64,000 nucleotides of DNA from Streptomyces rishiriensis (GTDB lineage Bacteria > Actinomycetota > Actinomycetes > Streptomycetales > Streptomycetaceae). Position 1 is the first letter of the stretch. Each line of letters opens with the position of its first letter. The stretch covers positions 2,046,001-2,110,000 of the forward strand of contig NZ_JAUSWV010000002.1 of assembly GCF_030815485.1 (NCBI RefSeq). Reading direction: 5' to 3'. Below the pieces are notes generated by a model. The model saw only the letters and a list, made by a program, of their open reading frames with translations. It searched no databases and had not been told where the DNA came from. Positions 43,552-52,406 of the stretch are shown here, in pieces. The position numbers and the translations under genes were made by a program.

Positions 43552-44420
43552 CGATGCGGCGGGACGTGCACGACGAACTGCGCGCCCGGCTGCAGGGGGC
43601 GGCCGAGGCACACGAACCCGACCGGGCGTACATCCTGGCCCGCGTCGAGCGCGGCATGGCGGGACAGGCCCAGGGACCACGGCGCTCCGATCACCGGGCG
43701 AGCCGCCCGGTCCTGTGGGGCTGGGCGCGGATCGTGGGCGCCACGGCGGCGGTCGCGGGCATGCTCGCGGTCGGCGGCTACGCGGTGGCGTCCGCCGTGA
43801 AGGACGACCCCCCCGCGCAGCAGACCGTCTCCGTCTCCCCGCCGCCGGTCGAGTCCCCGGACGCGACGAGCCGGCCGCCGGTCTCGCCCACGCCGAGTTC
43901 CGGCGGCGGCGCGAAGGACCCGGCGAAGCCGAGCGCCGGCCCGTCGGGGAACTCCGCGGCCACGCCCTCCGCGCCCGCTGCCACGCTGCTGCCCGCCACG
44001 ACCGACGACGAGGACGGCCCGCTGTGGTCGGACGGTTCGGTCGACCCGCACAGCAACGACTTCTGGGCGCAGAGCAACGTCACGGTCAAGACGTCCGAGG
44101 CACTCACCGAACTGACCGTGCAGCTGAAGGTCGCGCAGACCGGCGGGGTGTCGTCGGCGGGCGCCTGGCGCTCACTGCCCGAGGACGACTTCACGTTCTC
44201 GGTGAGCGAGCGGGACGGCTTCCTGGTCTACACCTGGGTGCTCAAGGAGGGCCGTACGGTCGCCAAGGGCGAATGGGTGTTCGCCGGGCAGTACGACCAC
44301 GACCGCGGCGGCCGTGACGCCAAGGACGACACCTACGCGGTCACCGGCCGGTCGGACGGGCGACGAGGCGCGGTGGGCGGCGACTTCGCCTCCGCCGAGG
44401 ACGGCGAAGGCGACTCCTGA
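43548..44420 (+). CDS. Membrane protein coupled to sigma factor (putative anti-sigma/sensor)
   Basis: 290-aa protein with a cytosolic N-terminus of about 52 residues, one membrane helix (about 54-85), a Pro/Ser/Ala-rich extracellular stretch (about 88-150), and a C-terminal domain of about 120 residues (DGPLWSDGSVDPHSNDFWAQSNVTVKT...FAGQYDHDRGGR). No zinc-anti-sigma HXXXCXXC motif is present. The ATGA overlap with the sigma gene suggests a regulatory partner. This could be a non-canonical anti-sigma or an envelope sensor; no database name is evident. Confidence 0.78.
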   Translation: MTMRRDVHDELRARLQGAAEAHEPDRAYILARVERGMAGQAQGPRRSDHRASRPVLWGWARIVGATAAVAGMLAVGGYAVASAVKDDPPAQQTVSVSPPPVESPDATSRPPVSPTPSSGGGAKDPAKPSAGPSGNSAATPSAPAATLLPATTDDEDGPLWSDGSVDPHSNDFWAQSNVTVKTSEALTELTVQLKVAQTGGVSSAGAWRSLPEDDFTFSVSERDGFLVYTWVLKEGRTVAKGEWVFAGQYDHDRGGRDAKDDTYAVTGRSDGRRGAVGGDFASAEDGEGDS

Positions 44421-44496
44421 CCGCAGGGCCCCGGACAGCGCGCCCAGGGGCCTCACCCGGTTCGGCTCTCCTTCGAAAGGGATCGAGGAAGTCGCG

Positions 44497-45294
44497 TCAG
44501 CCGACGTAGTACGTCGGGTTCGGCAGCTTGTACGTCCGGTCGGCGTAGCCGCCCTCGAGGTCGGAGTACTGGTCGCCGAAGTTCGCGATGATCTCGTAAC
44601 CGAGGTCGCGTTCGATGTGCCTGCGGGTGCCGGACTTGTACTGCACGGTCGTGCAGGTCCAGGTGCCCCGGGTGGCGCAGCCGCTCAGGTAGGACGGCGG
44701 CGCGGCGGCGTTCTTGAGGAACACGTGGTCGGCGTCGAGGTTGACGTCGGCGCCGACCTTCTTCAGGTTCTCCACGGCGGCGGAGCGCTGCGCCTCGGCG
44801 AGGCCCGAGTTGTAGAAGACCTCGACGCCCTTCTGCTCGGCGTACTGCACGAGTTCGGGGCTGCCGAACACCGCCGGACGGTCCGCCTTGTTCACGTACG
44901 CCGCCCAAGTGGCGCTGTTGTACGTGTAATTGTACCGCTTCTCGTAGTCGAGGCTGAGCAGCAGCGTGTCGTCGATGTCGAAGACGACCGCGGGCTTCTC
45001 GCCCTTGCGGACCGCCTTGCGGGCGGCCTGGTCGATGTACTTCCTCGCGGCCTTGTCGATGCTCGCGAGGTCCTTGGCGTACGGGCCGGACGGCGACGCC
45101 TGGTACACGCCGTTCGCGTCCGGCGCGGTGCCGTAGTAGGTGTCGATGTCCTTCACCAGGAGCCCGATGTTGTAGGGCTCGTGGGTGGAGTTGGCCGTGG
45201 ACTGGCCGGCCGTGGCCGCGCCGGCGCCGTAGAGAGCGGCGCCGGCGACGGCGCAGGCCGCGGCGACGGCCGCGATGCGCAGTGGCTTATGCAT
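44497..45294 (-). CDS. Secreted HAD-superfamily acid phosphatase (subfamily IIIB)
   Basis: 265-aa exported phosphatase. Signal peptide at about 1-30 (KPLRIAAVAAACAVAGAALYGAGAATAG). The HAD nucleophile motif AVVFDIDDTLLLS is near residues 100-112 and later acidic motif GDQYSDLEGGY near the C-terminus; VFYNSGLAEAQR is the second HAD motif, though less standard. Class B/C acid phosphatases hydrolyse phosphomonoesters outside the cell. The ATG at 45294 gives a normal signal peptide; no strong ribosome site is visible. Confidence 0.87.
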   Translation of the reverse strand: MHKPLRIAAVAAACAVAGAALYGAGAATAGQSTANSTHEPYNIGLLVKDIDTYYGTAPDANGVYQASPSGPYAKDLASIDKAARKYIDQAARKAVRKGEKPAVVFDIDDTLLLSLDYEKRYNYTYNSATWAAYVNKADRPAVFGSPELVQYAEQKGVEVFYNSGLAEAQRSAAVENLKKVGADVNLDADHVFLKNAAAPPSYLSGCATRGTWTCTTVQYKSGTRRHIERDLGYEIIANFGDQYSDLEGGYADRTYKLPNPTYYVG

Positions 45295-45435
45295 GACACG
45301 TTTTCTACGCGCGTCACGCGGCCGAACGCGAGGCCCGTTGCCCGATCGATACCCGTTCACGGGCAAAAATCGGGTCAAGCGATCGGGGACGACGACCGGT
45401 CGGGCGCCCGGGCGGTGCACCGGGTGCCCGGCCGG

Positions 45436-46548
45436 TCAGTCCATGGTCGCTCCGACGGTCGTCGAACCCGTCGTCAGGAACGTGGTCGTGGGCAGGGTGC
45501 CGCTCGAGCCGCGGGCGTTGTACGCGGAGCTCGCGTCGGTGGACCGGAAGGCGGGTGTGGAGACGCCCGAGTCCCAGTTGTTGCCGGACGAGGTGACCGA
45601 CGAGCCCTTGCTGACCGCGCCACCGCCGTTGCTCACGGCCAGGTTCTTGCCGAGCTTGGCGGCGCCGGTGGCGAAGTAGTAGCCCCACTTGCTGTTGGCG
45701 TAGGCGGTGGTGCGGTTGATGACGATCGCACCCTTGTTGGAGTTCTCGGTGAAACCGTTTCCGGCGTTGCCCCAGGCGGCCGAGTTGTTGACGACGTGCG
45801 CGACCACCTCGCCGTCCCCGCCCAGCTTGTAGCCGTTGCCGTCGCCCGCGAAGGCCGAGTCTGACCAGCGGTTGACGCCGTTGCCGAAGGACCAGGTGTG
45901 CTCGATGGTGACGGGCGAGGAGAAGGACCAGAAGTCGATGCCGTCGTCCGAGTTGTTGTAGAGGCGCGCGCCGGTGATGAGGTTGCCGGTGCCGGAGCCG
46001 AACTTGACGGCGACCCCGTCGGCGTTCTCGCCGTGGTTGGCGGCGTCGTAGTGACCGTAGGAGTCGATGTTCTTGACCGTGTTGTTGACGGTCCCGTCCC
46101 CGGTGAGGGTGAAACCGGAGTCACCGCCGTTGATGGTCTTGATGTTGTTCCAGTTGGTGCCGGTGCAGGACTGGCAGACGACCGCGCTGTCCGGGGAGTT
46201 CTGGAAGGTGATGTCGGAGACGTTCCAGTAGTCGGCGGTCAGCTTGAAGATCCAGTCCCCGTCGGGCAGCGACGAGCCGTCGATCTTCACGGTCTCCGAA
46301 CCGTACGCGGTGAGGGTGACGGGCGACGAGGAGGTGCCGTTGGCCGTGGACTGGAGGGTGGCCGTCGGGTAGTAGGTGCCGGCGCGGACCTGGATGACCG
46401 TGCCGGCGGTGGCGTTCTTGATGGCGTTGGACAGGTCCGTGGAGTTGCTGACCACCACCGTGGCGGCCTGCGCCTGGGTGGGGAGGACGGCGAGTCCGGC
46501 GCCCAGGGTGAGGGCGGCGACGGCCGTGAGAGCGGTACGACGAGACAT
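45436..46548 (-). CDS. Secreted pectate lyase, PL9-type right-handed beta-helix
   Basis: 370-aa exported polygalacturonate lyase candidate. Signal peptide 1-28 (RRTALTAVAALTLGAGLAVLPTQAQA). The mature protein shows repeating beta-helix rungs (VVVSNSTDLSNAIKNATAGTVIQVRAGTYYP..., WNVSDITFQNSPDSAVVCQ). The NNSDDGIDFWSFSSPVTIEH and DGNGYKLGG segments carry Asp/Asn residues as in PL9 calcium sites. It is the most distal gene of the pectin island, preceded by a G-rich region. Endo- versus exo-action cannot be told. Confidence 0.87.
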   Translation of the reverse strand: MSRRTALTAVAALTLGAGLAVLPTQAQAATVVVSNSTDLSNAIKNATAGTVIQVRAGTYYPTATLQSTANGTSSSPVTLTAYGSETVKIDGSSLPDGDWIFKLTADYWNVSDITFQNSPDSAVVCQSCTGTNWNNIKTINGGDSGFTLTGDGTVNNTVKNIDSYGHYDAANHGENADGVAVKFGSGTGNLITGARLYNNSDDGIDFWSFSSPVTIEHTWSFGNGVNRWSDSAFAGDGNGYKLGGDGEVVAHVVNNSAAWGNAGNGFTENSNKGAIVINRTTAYANSKWGYYFATGAAKLGKNLAVSNGGGAVSKGSSVTSSGNNWDSGVSTPAFRSTDASSAYNARGSSGTLPTTTFLTTGSTTVGATMD

Positions 46549-46574
46549 GGAGTGCGGGTCCTTTCCGTCGTTGC

Positions 46575-46605
46575 GGGGAGGGGGCAGGGGGATGGGGGGA
46601 CGGGG
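46575..46605 (+). other. G-quadruplex-forming motif in the PL9 leader
   Basis: Plus strand has five G-runs of 4-6 separated by 1-2 nt: 46575-46578, 46580-46584, 46587-46591, 46594-46599 and 46602-46605. This is the template strand for the pectate lyase gene, whose ATG is at 46548, so the mRNA leader is C-rich and the template could fold into a quadruplex. Purine asymmetry continues to about 46645. Confidence 0.7.
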
Positions 46606-46649
46606 CAGGTGGAGGGGTCGAAGGGAGGGAGCGGGTCGGGGAGAGCGGT

Positions 46650-47918
46650 TCACAGGACGGTGTCGAGCCAGTCGAAGACCTCGTCCTGCATGCGGTCGAC
46701 GAAGACATGGCCCAGGTCGGGCCAGCTCTTCAGACGCAACCGTTCCTCGGCGTGACGGGAGCGCCAGACGGTGCGCAGCCGGTCGTGGGCCGCGCGGACG
46801 CCGTCGGCGGGGAAGAGCGGGTCGAGCCCGCCGTCGAAGAACAGCATCGGCCTGGGTGCGGCGATGCTCGCCACGTCGGGGAAGTCGAGGAACCGGGGAA
46901 GCCCGGGGTGGAGCATGTAGTACGACGATTGCCCGCGCAGGGTGTTGTTGCCGGGCACCATCATTTCCTTGAGGCCGGTCATCCAGCAGACGGCCGCCGC
47001 GGCGGCGAGGTCGTCGCTGAGCGCGGCCGCCTGCCAGGCGCGGAAGGCGCCCATGGAGAACCCGACGGCCGCCACGCGGCCCCGGTCGACCCGGTCCAGA
47101 CAGGCCAGGAACCCGGCGGCCCGGGCGTCCTCGCGGGCCGTGAGTCCGGCGAGCGAGGAGCCGAGGTGGTAGAAGTTGGAGGCGAGGGCCTGCTGCTGGT
47201 CGTAGGCGAGTGGTCCGCGGTCGCCCCAGCCGAGGGCGTCCGCGCACAGCACGACATACCCCCGCCGGGCCAGCTCGTCGCCGACGAACCGTCCGCTGAA
47301 GTACCGCTCGGACCAGCTCTGCGCGGAGGCGAGCCGGGTGTCGTCGTACCAGGGCCGGACCAGTTTCTCCTTCCCGATGTCGAACTTCGCCCCGTGGTCG
47401 TGCAGGAGGAGCACCGCCGGGAAGGGGCCGGGACCGTCCGGGGTGAGGAGCGCGGCGCGGACGCGTTCGTGGCGGGTGAGGGAGAGCGTCACCAGTTCGC
47501 GGGTGTAACCGCGTTCCGGGCTCCGGTCGGTGAACTCGGGGGCGTAGGGGGTGCGGTCCTGCGGTCCGACGAGCAGCAGCTCCTCGACCTTGGCGCGGGC
47601 GGCCCGGCGCCAGGCGCGGAAGTCGCGGATCGGGGACCTTCCCCAGGCGAGCGGGAAGGTCAGCTCGGCTTTGAGAGCGGGGTGGAAGCCGGGCAGCGGC
47701 CCCTCCACGACGGCCGCCGGTCCGTCGACGGTGACCGCCGGTCCGTCGGCGACGGCCGCCTGTCCGTCGGCGACGGCCGCCTGTCCGTCGGCGACGGCCG
47801 CCTGTGCGTCGGCAGCGGCTGCCTGTGCGTCGGTGGTGGCGGATGCCCCGGTCAGGAGCGCGGCCCCGGTGCCGGCCACGAACGCCCGTCGTCCCACCGC
47901 CGGGTCATGGGCGCCCAT
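46650..47918 (-). CDS. Secreted alpha/beta hydrolase, dienelactone hydrolase-like esterase
   Basis: 422-aa exported hydrolase, probably a carbohydrate (acetyl) esterase of the pectin system. The Tat-like N-terminus has GRRAFVAGTGAALLTGA. It is followed by a degenerate seven-residue repeat (about 32-68: AAVADGQ units). The catalytic domain has the nucleophile elbow AVGFSMGAFRAW, LLHDHGAKF at the oxyanion side, the acid in FFDGGLDPLFP, and His in PDLGHVF. The start overlaps the end of the upstream pectinesterase by 14 bp, so they are co-translated. Confidence 0.84.
   Translation of the reverse strand: MGAHDPAVGRRAFVAGTGAALLTGASATTDAQAAAADAQAAVADGQAAVADGQAAVADGPAVTVDGPAAVVEGPLPGFHPALKAELTFPLAWGRSPIRDFRAWRRAARAKVEELLLVGPQDRTPYAPEFTDRSPERGYTRELVTLSLTRHERVRAALLTPDGPGPFPAVLLLHDHGAKFDIGKEKLVRPWYDDTRLASAQSWSERYFSGRFVGDELARRGYVVLCADALGWGDRGPLAYDQQQALASNFYHLGSSLAGLTAREDARAAGFLACLDRVDRGRVAAVGFSMGAFRAWQAAALSDDLAAAAAVCWMTGLKEMMVPGNNTLRGQSSYYMLHPGLPRFLDFPDVASIAAPRPMLFFDGGLDPLFPADGVRAAHDRLRTVWRSRHAEERLRLKSWPDLGHVFVDRMQDEVFDWLDTVL
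47719..47844. repeat. 21-bp in-frame tandem repeat in esterase gene
   Basis: About six copies of a 21-bp unit (TGTCCGTCGGCGACGGCCGCC type), with perfect copies at 47761-47781 and 47782-47802 and diverged ones on both sides. The unit is in frame and encodes a heptad-like AAVADGQ spacer between the signal peptide and the catalytic domain, so copy number may vary between strains. Confidence 0.85.
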
Positions 47919-48936
47919 ACGGCCTCCAGTCCCCGAGGTACGTCCGCCGGGTGTGGATGGCCGCCTCCTCGTCGGTCAGCTGCGGCCGGTTCTCCGGCGC
48001 CGCGATCGCCGCGCCCGGGCCGGAGTTGTGGTGTTCGCGGAAGCGCATGGTCTGCCAGGGGTAGGCGTCGCGCATGTTGGTGTACGGGGTCACCGCGTCG
48101 ATGCCGGGGCCGATCCAGGTGTCCCGTACGACCAGCGAGGGCCAGGCGGTCGTCTCGTACGACGGCACCCAGGGCCGGGCGATCTTGTACGCCGCGTCCT
48201 CGGCGCCGGAGGTGATCCGGCCGCGCAGGGCCAGGAAGCCGTAGGGGTTGGCCCGGGCGGTGGCGGGGGCGAAGACCATGCCCTTGGGGGTGAAGGCCAC
48301 GTCCCGCTGGAGGGTGTGGAAGTGGCAGGCGTCGAAGACGGCCCGGCCCCGCCCGAAGACGAAGTCGACGTCGCCCTCGATGTAGCAGCGGTGGAAGTAC
48401 TGCCGGTCGAAGGCGTCCAGCGCGGTGGTGTCGGCGAACAGGGTGTCCTGGTGGGCCAGGAGGCGCACGTTGTCGAAGTGCGTGCGGTCGCCGGTGACGT
48501 AGGCGGCCACCGCCTGGGTGCCGGTGATCTCCGGGTGGTCGGCGCGCAACCAGTCGTTGGCGAGGGTGAGGTCGCGGACGGTGAGGCCGGGGGCGGCGGA
48601 GGTGAAGGTGGCGGAGCCCGCGGTGCCGTGGGTACCGGATCCGTCGGGCTTCTGCGTGCCGTTGGCGTTGTCGAAGACGAGGACGGCGGCACGCGGGTCG
48701 CGGGAGAGGCCGCGGATGGTCAACTCGCCCTTTTCGGCGGGCACGTCGACGACTTCCCGGTAGGTCCCCGGGTGTACGACGATCGTCGCGCCGGGTCCGT
48801 CGACGGCGTCCACGGCGGCCTGGACGGAGTCGCCGGGGCGGACGTGCAGGATGCGGCGGGACCGTGCCCGGGCCGGGGTCGCGGTGATCAGGGCGGTCCC
48901 CGTGATGCCCGCGAGGAGGGTGCGTCGGCGCAGCAT
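47905..48936 (-). CDS. Secreted pectin methylesterase (CE8), second copy
   Basis: 343-aa pectinesterase that removes methyl esters from homogalacturonan. Signal peptide MLRRRTLLAGITGTALITATPARA. Family motifs: PGTYRE (56-61), TQAVA (140-144), HQDTLFAD (162-169, Gln163/Asp165), GDVDFVFG (188-195, Asp191) and ARPW. The ATG at 48936 starts one base after the stop of the upstream pectinesterase; its GGGGGAG ribosome site lies inside that gene's last codons. Paralogue of the 48938-50101 gene. Confidence 0.92.
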   Translation of the reverse strand: MLRRRTLLAGITGTALITATPARARSRRILHVRPGDSVQAAVDAVDGPGATIVVHPGTYREVVDVPAEKGELTIRGLSRDPRAAVLVFDNANGTQKPDGSGTHGTAGSATFTSAAPGLTVRDLTLANDWLRADHPEITGTQAVAAYVTGDRTHFDNVRLLAHQDTLFADTTALDAFDRQYFHRCYIEGDVDFVFGRGRAVFDACHFHTLQRDVAFTPKGMVFAPATARANPYGFLALRGRITSGAEDAAYKIARPWVPSYETTAWPSLVVRDTWIGPGIDAVTPYTNMRDAYPWQTMRFREHHNSGPGAAIAAPENRPQLTDEEAAIHTRRTYLGDWRPYGRP

Positions 48937-48937
48937 C

Positions 48938-50101
48938 TCAGCACTCCCCCTTCCAGGGCTCCCAGTCGCCCAGGTAGGCCGCACGGGTCGCGGACCGCGC
49001 CTGCTCGGCGGTGAGTTGGGGGCGGTTCTCGGGGACGGTGATCCGTGCTCCCGGCCCGGTGTTGCGGTACTCGGCGAACCGCTGGTTCTGCCAGGGGAAG
49101 GAGGCGGACATGTCGGTGTAGGGCGCGACCGCGTCGATCCCGGCGTCCAGCCGGGTGTCGCGGACGGTGAGGCTCGGGCGGGCGGTGGTGTCCGAGCTGG
49201 GCACCCAGGGGCGGGCCAGCTTGTAGAACGCGTCCGGCGCCTCGCTGCTGATCCGGCCCCGGACGACCAGGTAGCCGAGCGGGTTGGCGCCCGCCGTCGA
49301 GGGGGCGAAGACGAAGCCGTAGGGGGCGGAGGCCAGGTCGGTGCGGGTCAGGGTGCGGAAGTGGCACTGCTCGTAGACGGCCGTCGCCCGGCCGAAGACG
49401 AAGTCCACGTCTCCCTCGACGTAGCAGTGCGCGTAGTACTGCCGGGCGAAGGTGCCGAGCGCGAGGGAGTCGGCGTACAGGGTGTCCTGGTGGCCGAGGA
49501 ACCGGCAGTGGTGGAAGGCGGAGCGGTCGCCCTGGACCTTGATGGCGACGGCCTGCGTTCCGGTGATGCCGGGGTGGTCGGCGCGCAGCCAGTCGTTGGC
49601 GAAGGTGATCCAGCGGGCGGTGAAGCCGTCGGCCTGCACGGTGGTGGTGGCCGACCCGGTGGTGCCGTAGGTGCCGCCGCCGGGCTTGGCGGTCCCGGCC
49701 GCGTTGTCGTAGACGATCACGACGTCACGGGGGTCCTCGGAGGCGCCGATCCAGGTGGCCTCGGTGCGGGTGACGTCGAGGGCGACGGTCTCCCGGTAGG
49801 TGCCGGGGGCGAGGACCAGGGTCCAGCCGCTGCCGGTGGTGGCGGCGACGGCGTCCCGGACGCCGGTGAAGTCGCCCCGGCCCCGCGGGTCGACGTACAG
49901 GGTGCGCGGGGTGAGGCGGGCGGCCGGGGAGCCGTGCCGGCCGAACGGGGCGCGTCGCGCGGCGGCGGCCCGCGCGGGTGCGGCGGCGAGGCCGAGGGCG
50001 GCGACCGTACCGGCGGTCGCCGTCAGGAATCCTCGTCGGGAGAGCGGAAGTCGGGAGAGCGGGAGTCCGTTGTGACGACGGGGGTGTCGGGGCGAGGACA
50101 T
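48938..50101 (-). CDS. Secreted pectin methylesterase (CE8), first copy
   Basis: 387-aa pectinesterase with a Tat signal (SRRGFLTATAGTVAALGLAAAPARA, about 21-45). Motifs: PGTYRE (99-104), TQAVA (182-186), GHQDTLYAD (203-211, Gln205/Asp206), GDVDFVFG (230-237, Asp233), LARPW. AAGGAG lies 7 nt before the ATG at 50101. First gene of a tight CE8-CE8-esterase set. De-esterification prepares pectin for the pectate lyases encoded next to it. Confidence 0.93.
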   Translation of the reverse strand: MSSPRHPRRHNGLPLSRLPLSRRGFLTATAGTVAALGLAAAPARAAAARRAPFGRHGSPAARLTPRTLYVDPRGRGDFTGVRDAVAATTGSGWTLVLAPGTYRETVALDVTRTEATWIGASEDPRDVVIVYDNAAGTAKPGGGTYGTTGSATTTVQADGFTARWITFANDWLRADHPGITGTQAVAIKVQGDRSAFHHCRFLGHQDTLYADSLALGTFARQYYAHCYVEGDVDFVFGRATAVYEQCHFRTLTRTDLASAPYGFVFAPSTAGANPLGYLVVRGRISSEAPDAFYKLARPWVPSSDTTARPSLTVRDTRLDAGIDAVAPYTDMSASFPWQNQRFAEYRNTGPGARITVPENRPQLTAEQARSATRAAYLGDWEPWKGEC

Positions 50102-50180
50102 GCGGGTGCTCCTTGGCAGTGCGGCTCTGCTGAGGGGGCCGGGGCGACGACGGGCGCCGCCCCGGCCGTCGGAGGAGGGG

Positions 50181-51512
50181 TCAGCCCAGGCGTCCGGCGC
50201 CCGCGCCGCAGTCGACGATCCGCGGGACCGCCTTCGCGGGGTCGACCTTGGTGCGCAGGGTCGGCGTCCAGCCTGCGCCGGATGCCAGGACCTCGGCCGG
50301 GATCTCCGCGTTGTGCACGGCGATCAGGTCCGTGAGCCTGCCGTTGACGTAGTTGTCGTCGGCGGTGAGCGGTGAGACGTTCCAGCGCTTCAGCACCTTG
50401 GCCGCGCTGACCCCCTCCGGCAGCGTGAACGCGTTGTGCTGGGCGACGAGCCGGGACTCCTTGCCGATCCCGAAGCTGTAGGCGAAGGAGTCGTCGGCGA
50501 CGAAGTGGTTGTTGTAGGAGTCGACCTGCCCGAAGCGGACCCGGGGGGCGCGCTCGACCAGGTTCGAGAACCGGTTGTGGTGGAAGGTCACCTTCAGGTG
50601 GCCCCGGTCGCCGACGGCCGTCGACTCGCTGTCGCTGTTGCCGATGAGGATCGTCTTGTCGTGGTCGGTGAAGACGTTCCAGGAGGCGGTGACGTAGTCC
50701 GCCCCCCGGACGATGTCCAGCTCGCCGTCGTGCTGCTGGTACAGCATGCCGAAGTAGGTCGGCGCGGCGCTGTCCGGGTGCGAGCCGTCGGTGAACGTGT
50801 TGTGGTCCAGCCACACGTGCGTCGAGCCGTAGACGACGGCCGTGTCGTACTCGGAGTTCCAGTTGCCCTTCGTGCCGTCGGTCGGGTCCCACTGCGGGAA
50901 GCAGTCGATGGGCGACTCGAAGGACAGGTTCCGGATGATCACGTTGTCGACGGCCTTGATCTGCAGGCTGACGCCCTTGAGGCCGGCGTTCTTCCCGATG
51001 CCGACGATGGTGGTGTTGGCGGGGACGTTGGCCTTGATGGCCGTGTCCTGGGCGGCGGCGGAGGCGCGTCGCAACCCCTCCGGGCTGTCGTCGGGCTCGG
51101 CGCTCAGGTCGGTGTCCAGCCCCCAGGTCTCGGGCGCGTAGGCGGCGAGATAGGCGTCGAAGTCGTAGCCGGGCGCGGCGAAGGCGTCACATCCCTCGGC
51201 GACGGCGTCGATGACGCCCTTCACCTTGATGATCTTCGGCGCGCTGCCGCCGGCCGCGAGGGCGGCCTTGAACTGCGCCCAGTCGGTGACGGTGTACACA
51301 TGGGCGGCGTCGGCGGCGGACCCGCCGGTGGTCCCCGTCCCGTACGAGGCCCAGCCGTCGTTCGCGCCCAGGACCTGCCGGCCGAGGTCGCGCGACGAGG
51401 AGCGGGCGTGGGCATCGGCCTGGGCGGACGCCGTACCGGTGACGGAGAGCACCAGCGCGGTGCACCCCACCAGGGCAGCTATGACGCGTCCATGACATGT
51501 CTGTGTACGCAC
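50181..51512 (-). CDS. Secreted pectate lyase, PL1 family
   Basis: 443-aa exported lyase. Signal peptide about 1-33 (VIAALVGCTALVLSVTGTASAQA). Beta-helix body with PL1 markers: GNDGWASYGTGTTGG-type opening, THVWLDHNTF (231-240), DHDKTILIG (283-291), and the catalytic RAPRVRFGQ (321-329). Calcium-binding Asp/Glu residues (NSEYDTAVV, DIVRGADYV) are in place. Start GTG at 51512 with GAGGAG upstream; the leader reading frame upstream is not conserved-looking. Close paralogue of the frameshifted gene at 58037-59324. Confidence 0.92.
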   Translation of the reverse strand: MRTQTCHGRVIAALVGCTALVLSVTGTASAQADAHARSSSRDLGRQVLGANDGWASYGTGTTGGSAADAAHVYTVTDWAQFKAALAAGGSAPKIIKVKGVIDAVAEGCDAFAAPGYDFDAYLAAYAPETWGLDTDLSAEPDDSPEGLRRASAAAQDTAIKANVPANTTIVGIGKNAGLKGVSLQIKAVDNVIIRNLSFESPIDCFPQWDPTDGTKGNWNSEYDTAVVYGSTHVWLDHNTFTDGSHPDSAAPTYFGMLYQQHDGELDIVRGADYVTASWNVFTDHDKTILIGNSDSESTAVGDRGHLKVTFHHNRFSNLVERAPRVRFGQVDSYNNHFVADDSFAYSFGIGKESRLVAQHNAFTLPEGVSAAKVLKRWNVSPLTADDNYVNGRLTDLIAVHNAEIPAEVLASGAGWTPTLRTKVDPAKAVPRIVDCGAGAGRLG

Positions 51513-51570
51513 TGTACAGGTCTCCTCTGGTGACGAAAGGCGTGCGGGTCCTGCGAGGGCGGTGCGGGTC

Positions 51571-52368
51571 CTACGCGAGCGGTGCGGGCCAGGTGATCCA
51601 GGACGTCGGGATCTCGTCGTGCAGCCGGACCACGTCACGCGGCCCGAGCACCCGCGTGCGCAGCAGTTCCCGCACCACGAGCCGCGCCACGGCGATCGCC
51701 CCCGGCGGATTGAAGTGCGTGTTGTCCTGCTCGGACGCGGTCCAGTTGAAGTACGTCTTCGTCTCCTCGACGCCGAGCCGCTGCCACAGCGCGAGCGACA
51801 GCGCCTGGACGTCGAGCAGCGCCACCCGCTCCGCCTCCGCGAGCGCCCGCATGGCGGCCGGGTACTCGCCGTGCGTCGGCAGGGCGTTCCCCTCGGCGTC
51901 GAACCTGCGGCGCTCGACGGGCGTGGCCAACACCGGCCGCGCGCCCTTCGCGCGGGCGCCGTCCACGTACATCCGCAGGTGGTCCTGGTAGGTGGTCCAG
52001 GGTTCGGTGTAGCGGGCCGGATCGGTGGTCTTCTCGTCGTTGTGCGCGAACTGGACGAGGAGCAGGTCCCCCGGCCGGATCGCGGCGAGGACGGCGTCGA
52101 GCCGGCCCTCGTCCACGAAGCTCTTCGAACTGCGGCCGTTCACCGCGTGGTTGGCGACCGGCCGGTCCTTGTGCAGGAAGAAGGGGAGCGCCATTCCCCA
52201 CCCGGTCTCGGGAGCGGCGTCGGAGTACTTCTGGGCGGCGGTGGAATCACCGGCGATGAAGAGCGTGCGGGGCCGGCGGGTCCCGGCCTGAGCCGGTCCG
52301 GCCGCCACCGCGCCGAGCGGAACGGCGGCGAGCGCCGCCGAAGTGACCTGTCTGCGGGTAAGGGACAC
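51571..52368 (-). CDS. Secreted SGNH esterase, rhamnogalacturonan acetylesterase-like (CE12)
   Basis: 265-aa exported SGNH hydrolase. Signal peptide about 1-28 (TRRQVTSAALAAVPLGAVAAGPAQA). Block I FIAGDSTAA (Ser42), block II Gly in VNGRSSKSF, block III VQFAHND (Asn), block V DNTHFNPPG (Asp215/His218). These match rhamnogalacturonan acetylesterases, which deacetylate pectin side regions. I prefer the GTG at 52368 because GAGAGG lies 8 nt upstream; the GTG at 52377 overlaps that site. Confidence 0.88.
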   Translation of the reverse strand: MSLTRRQVTSAALAAVPLGAVAAGPAQAGTRRPRTLFIAGDSTAAQKYSDAAPETGWGMALPFFLHKDRPVANHAVNGRSSKSFVDEGRLDAVLAAIRPGDLLLVQFAHNDEKTTDPARYTEPWTTYQDHLRMYVDGARAKGARPVLATPVERRRFDAEGNALPTHGEYPAAMRALAEAERVALLDVQALSLALWQRLGVEETKTYFNWTASEQDNTHFNPPGAIAVARLVVRELLRTRVLGPRDVVRLHDEIPTSWITWPAPLA

Positions 52369-52406
52369 GAGGTGCACCTCTCAACAGGGGCGAGTGAATG
52401 TCTTTC

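Noticed and set aside
46650..47918. Repeat in the esterase as a CRISPR-like array
   Set aside because: Units are 21 bp, contiguous, in frame and have no spacers.
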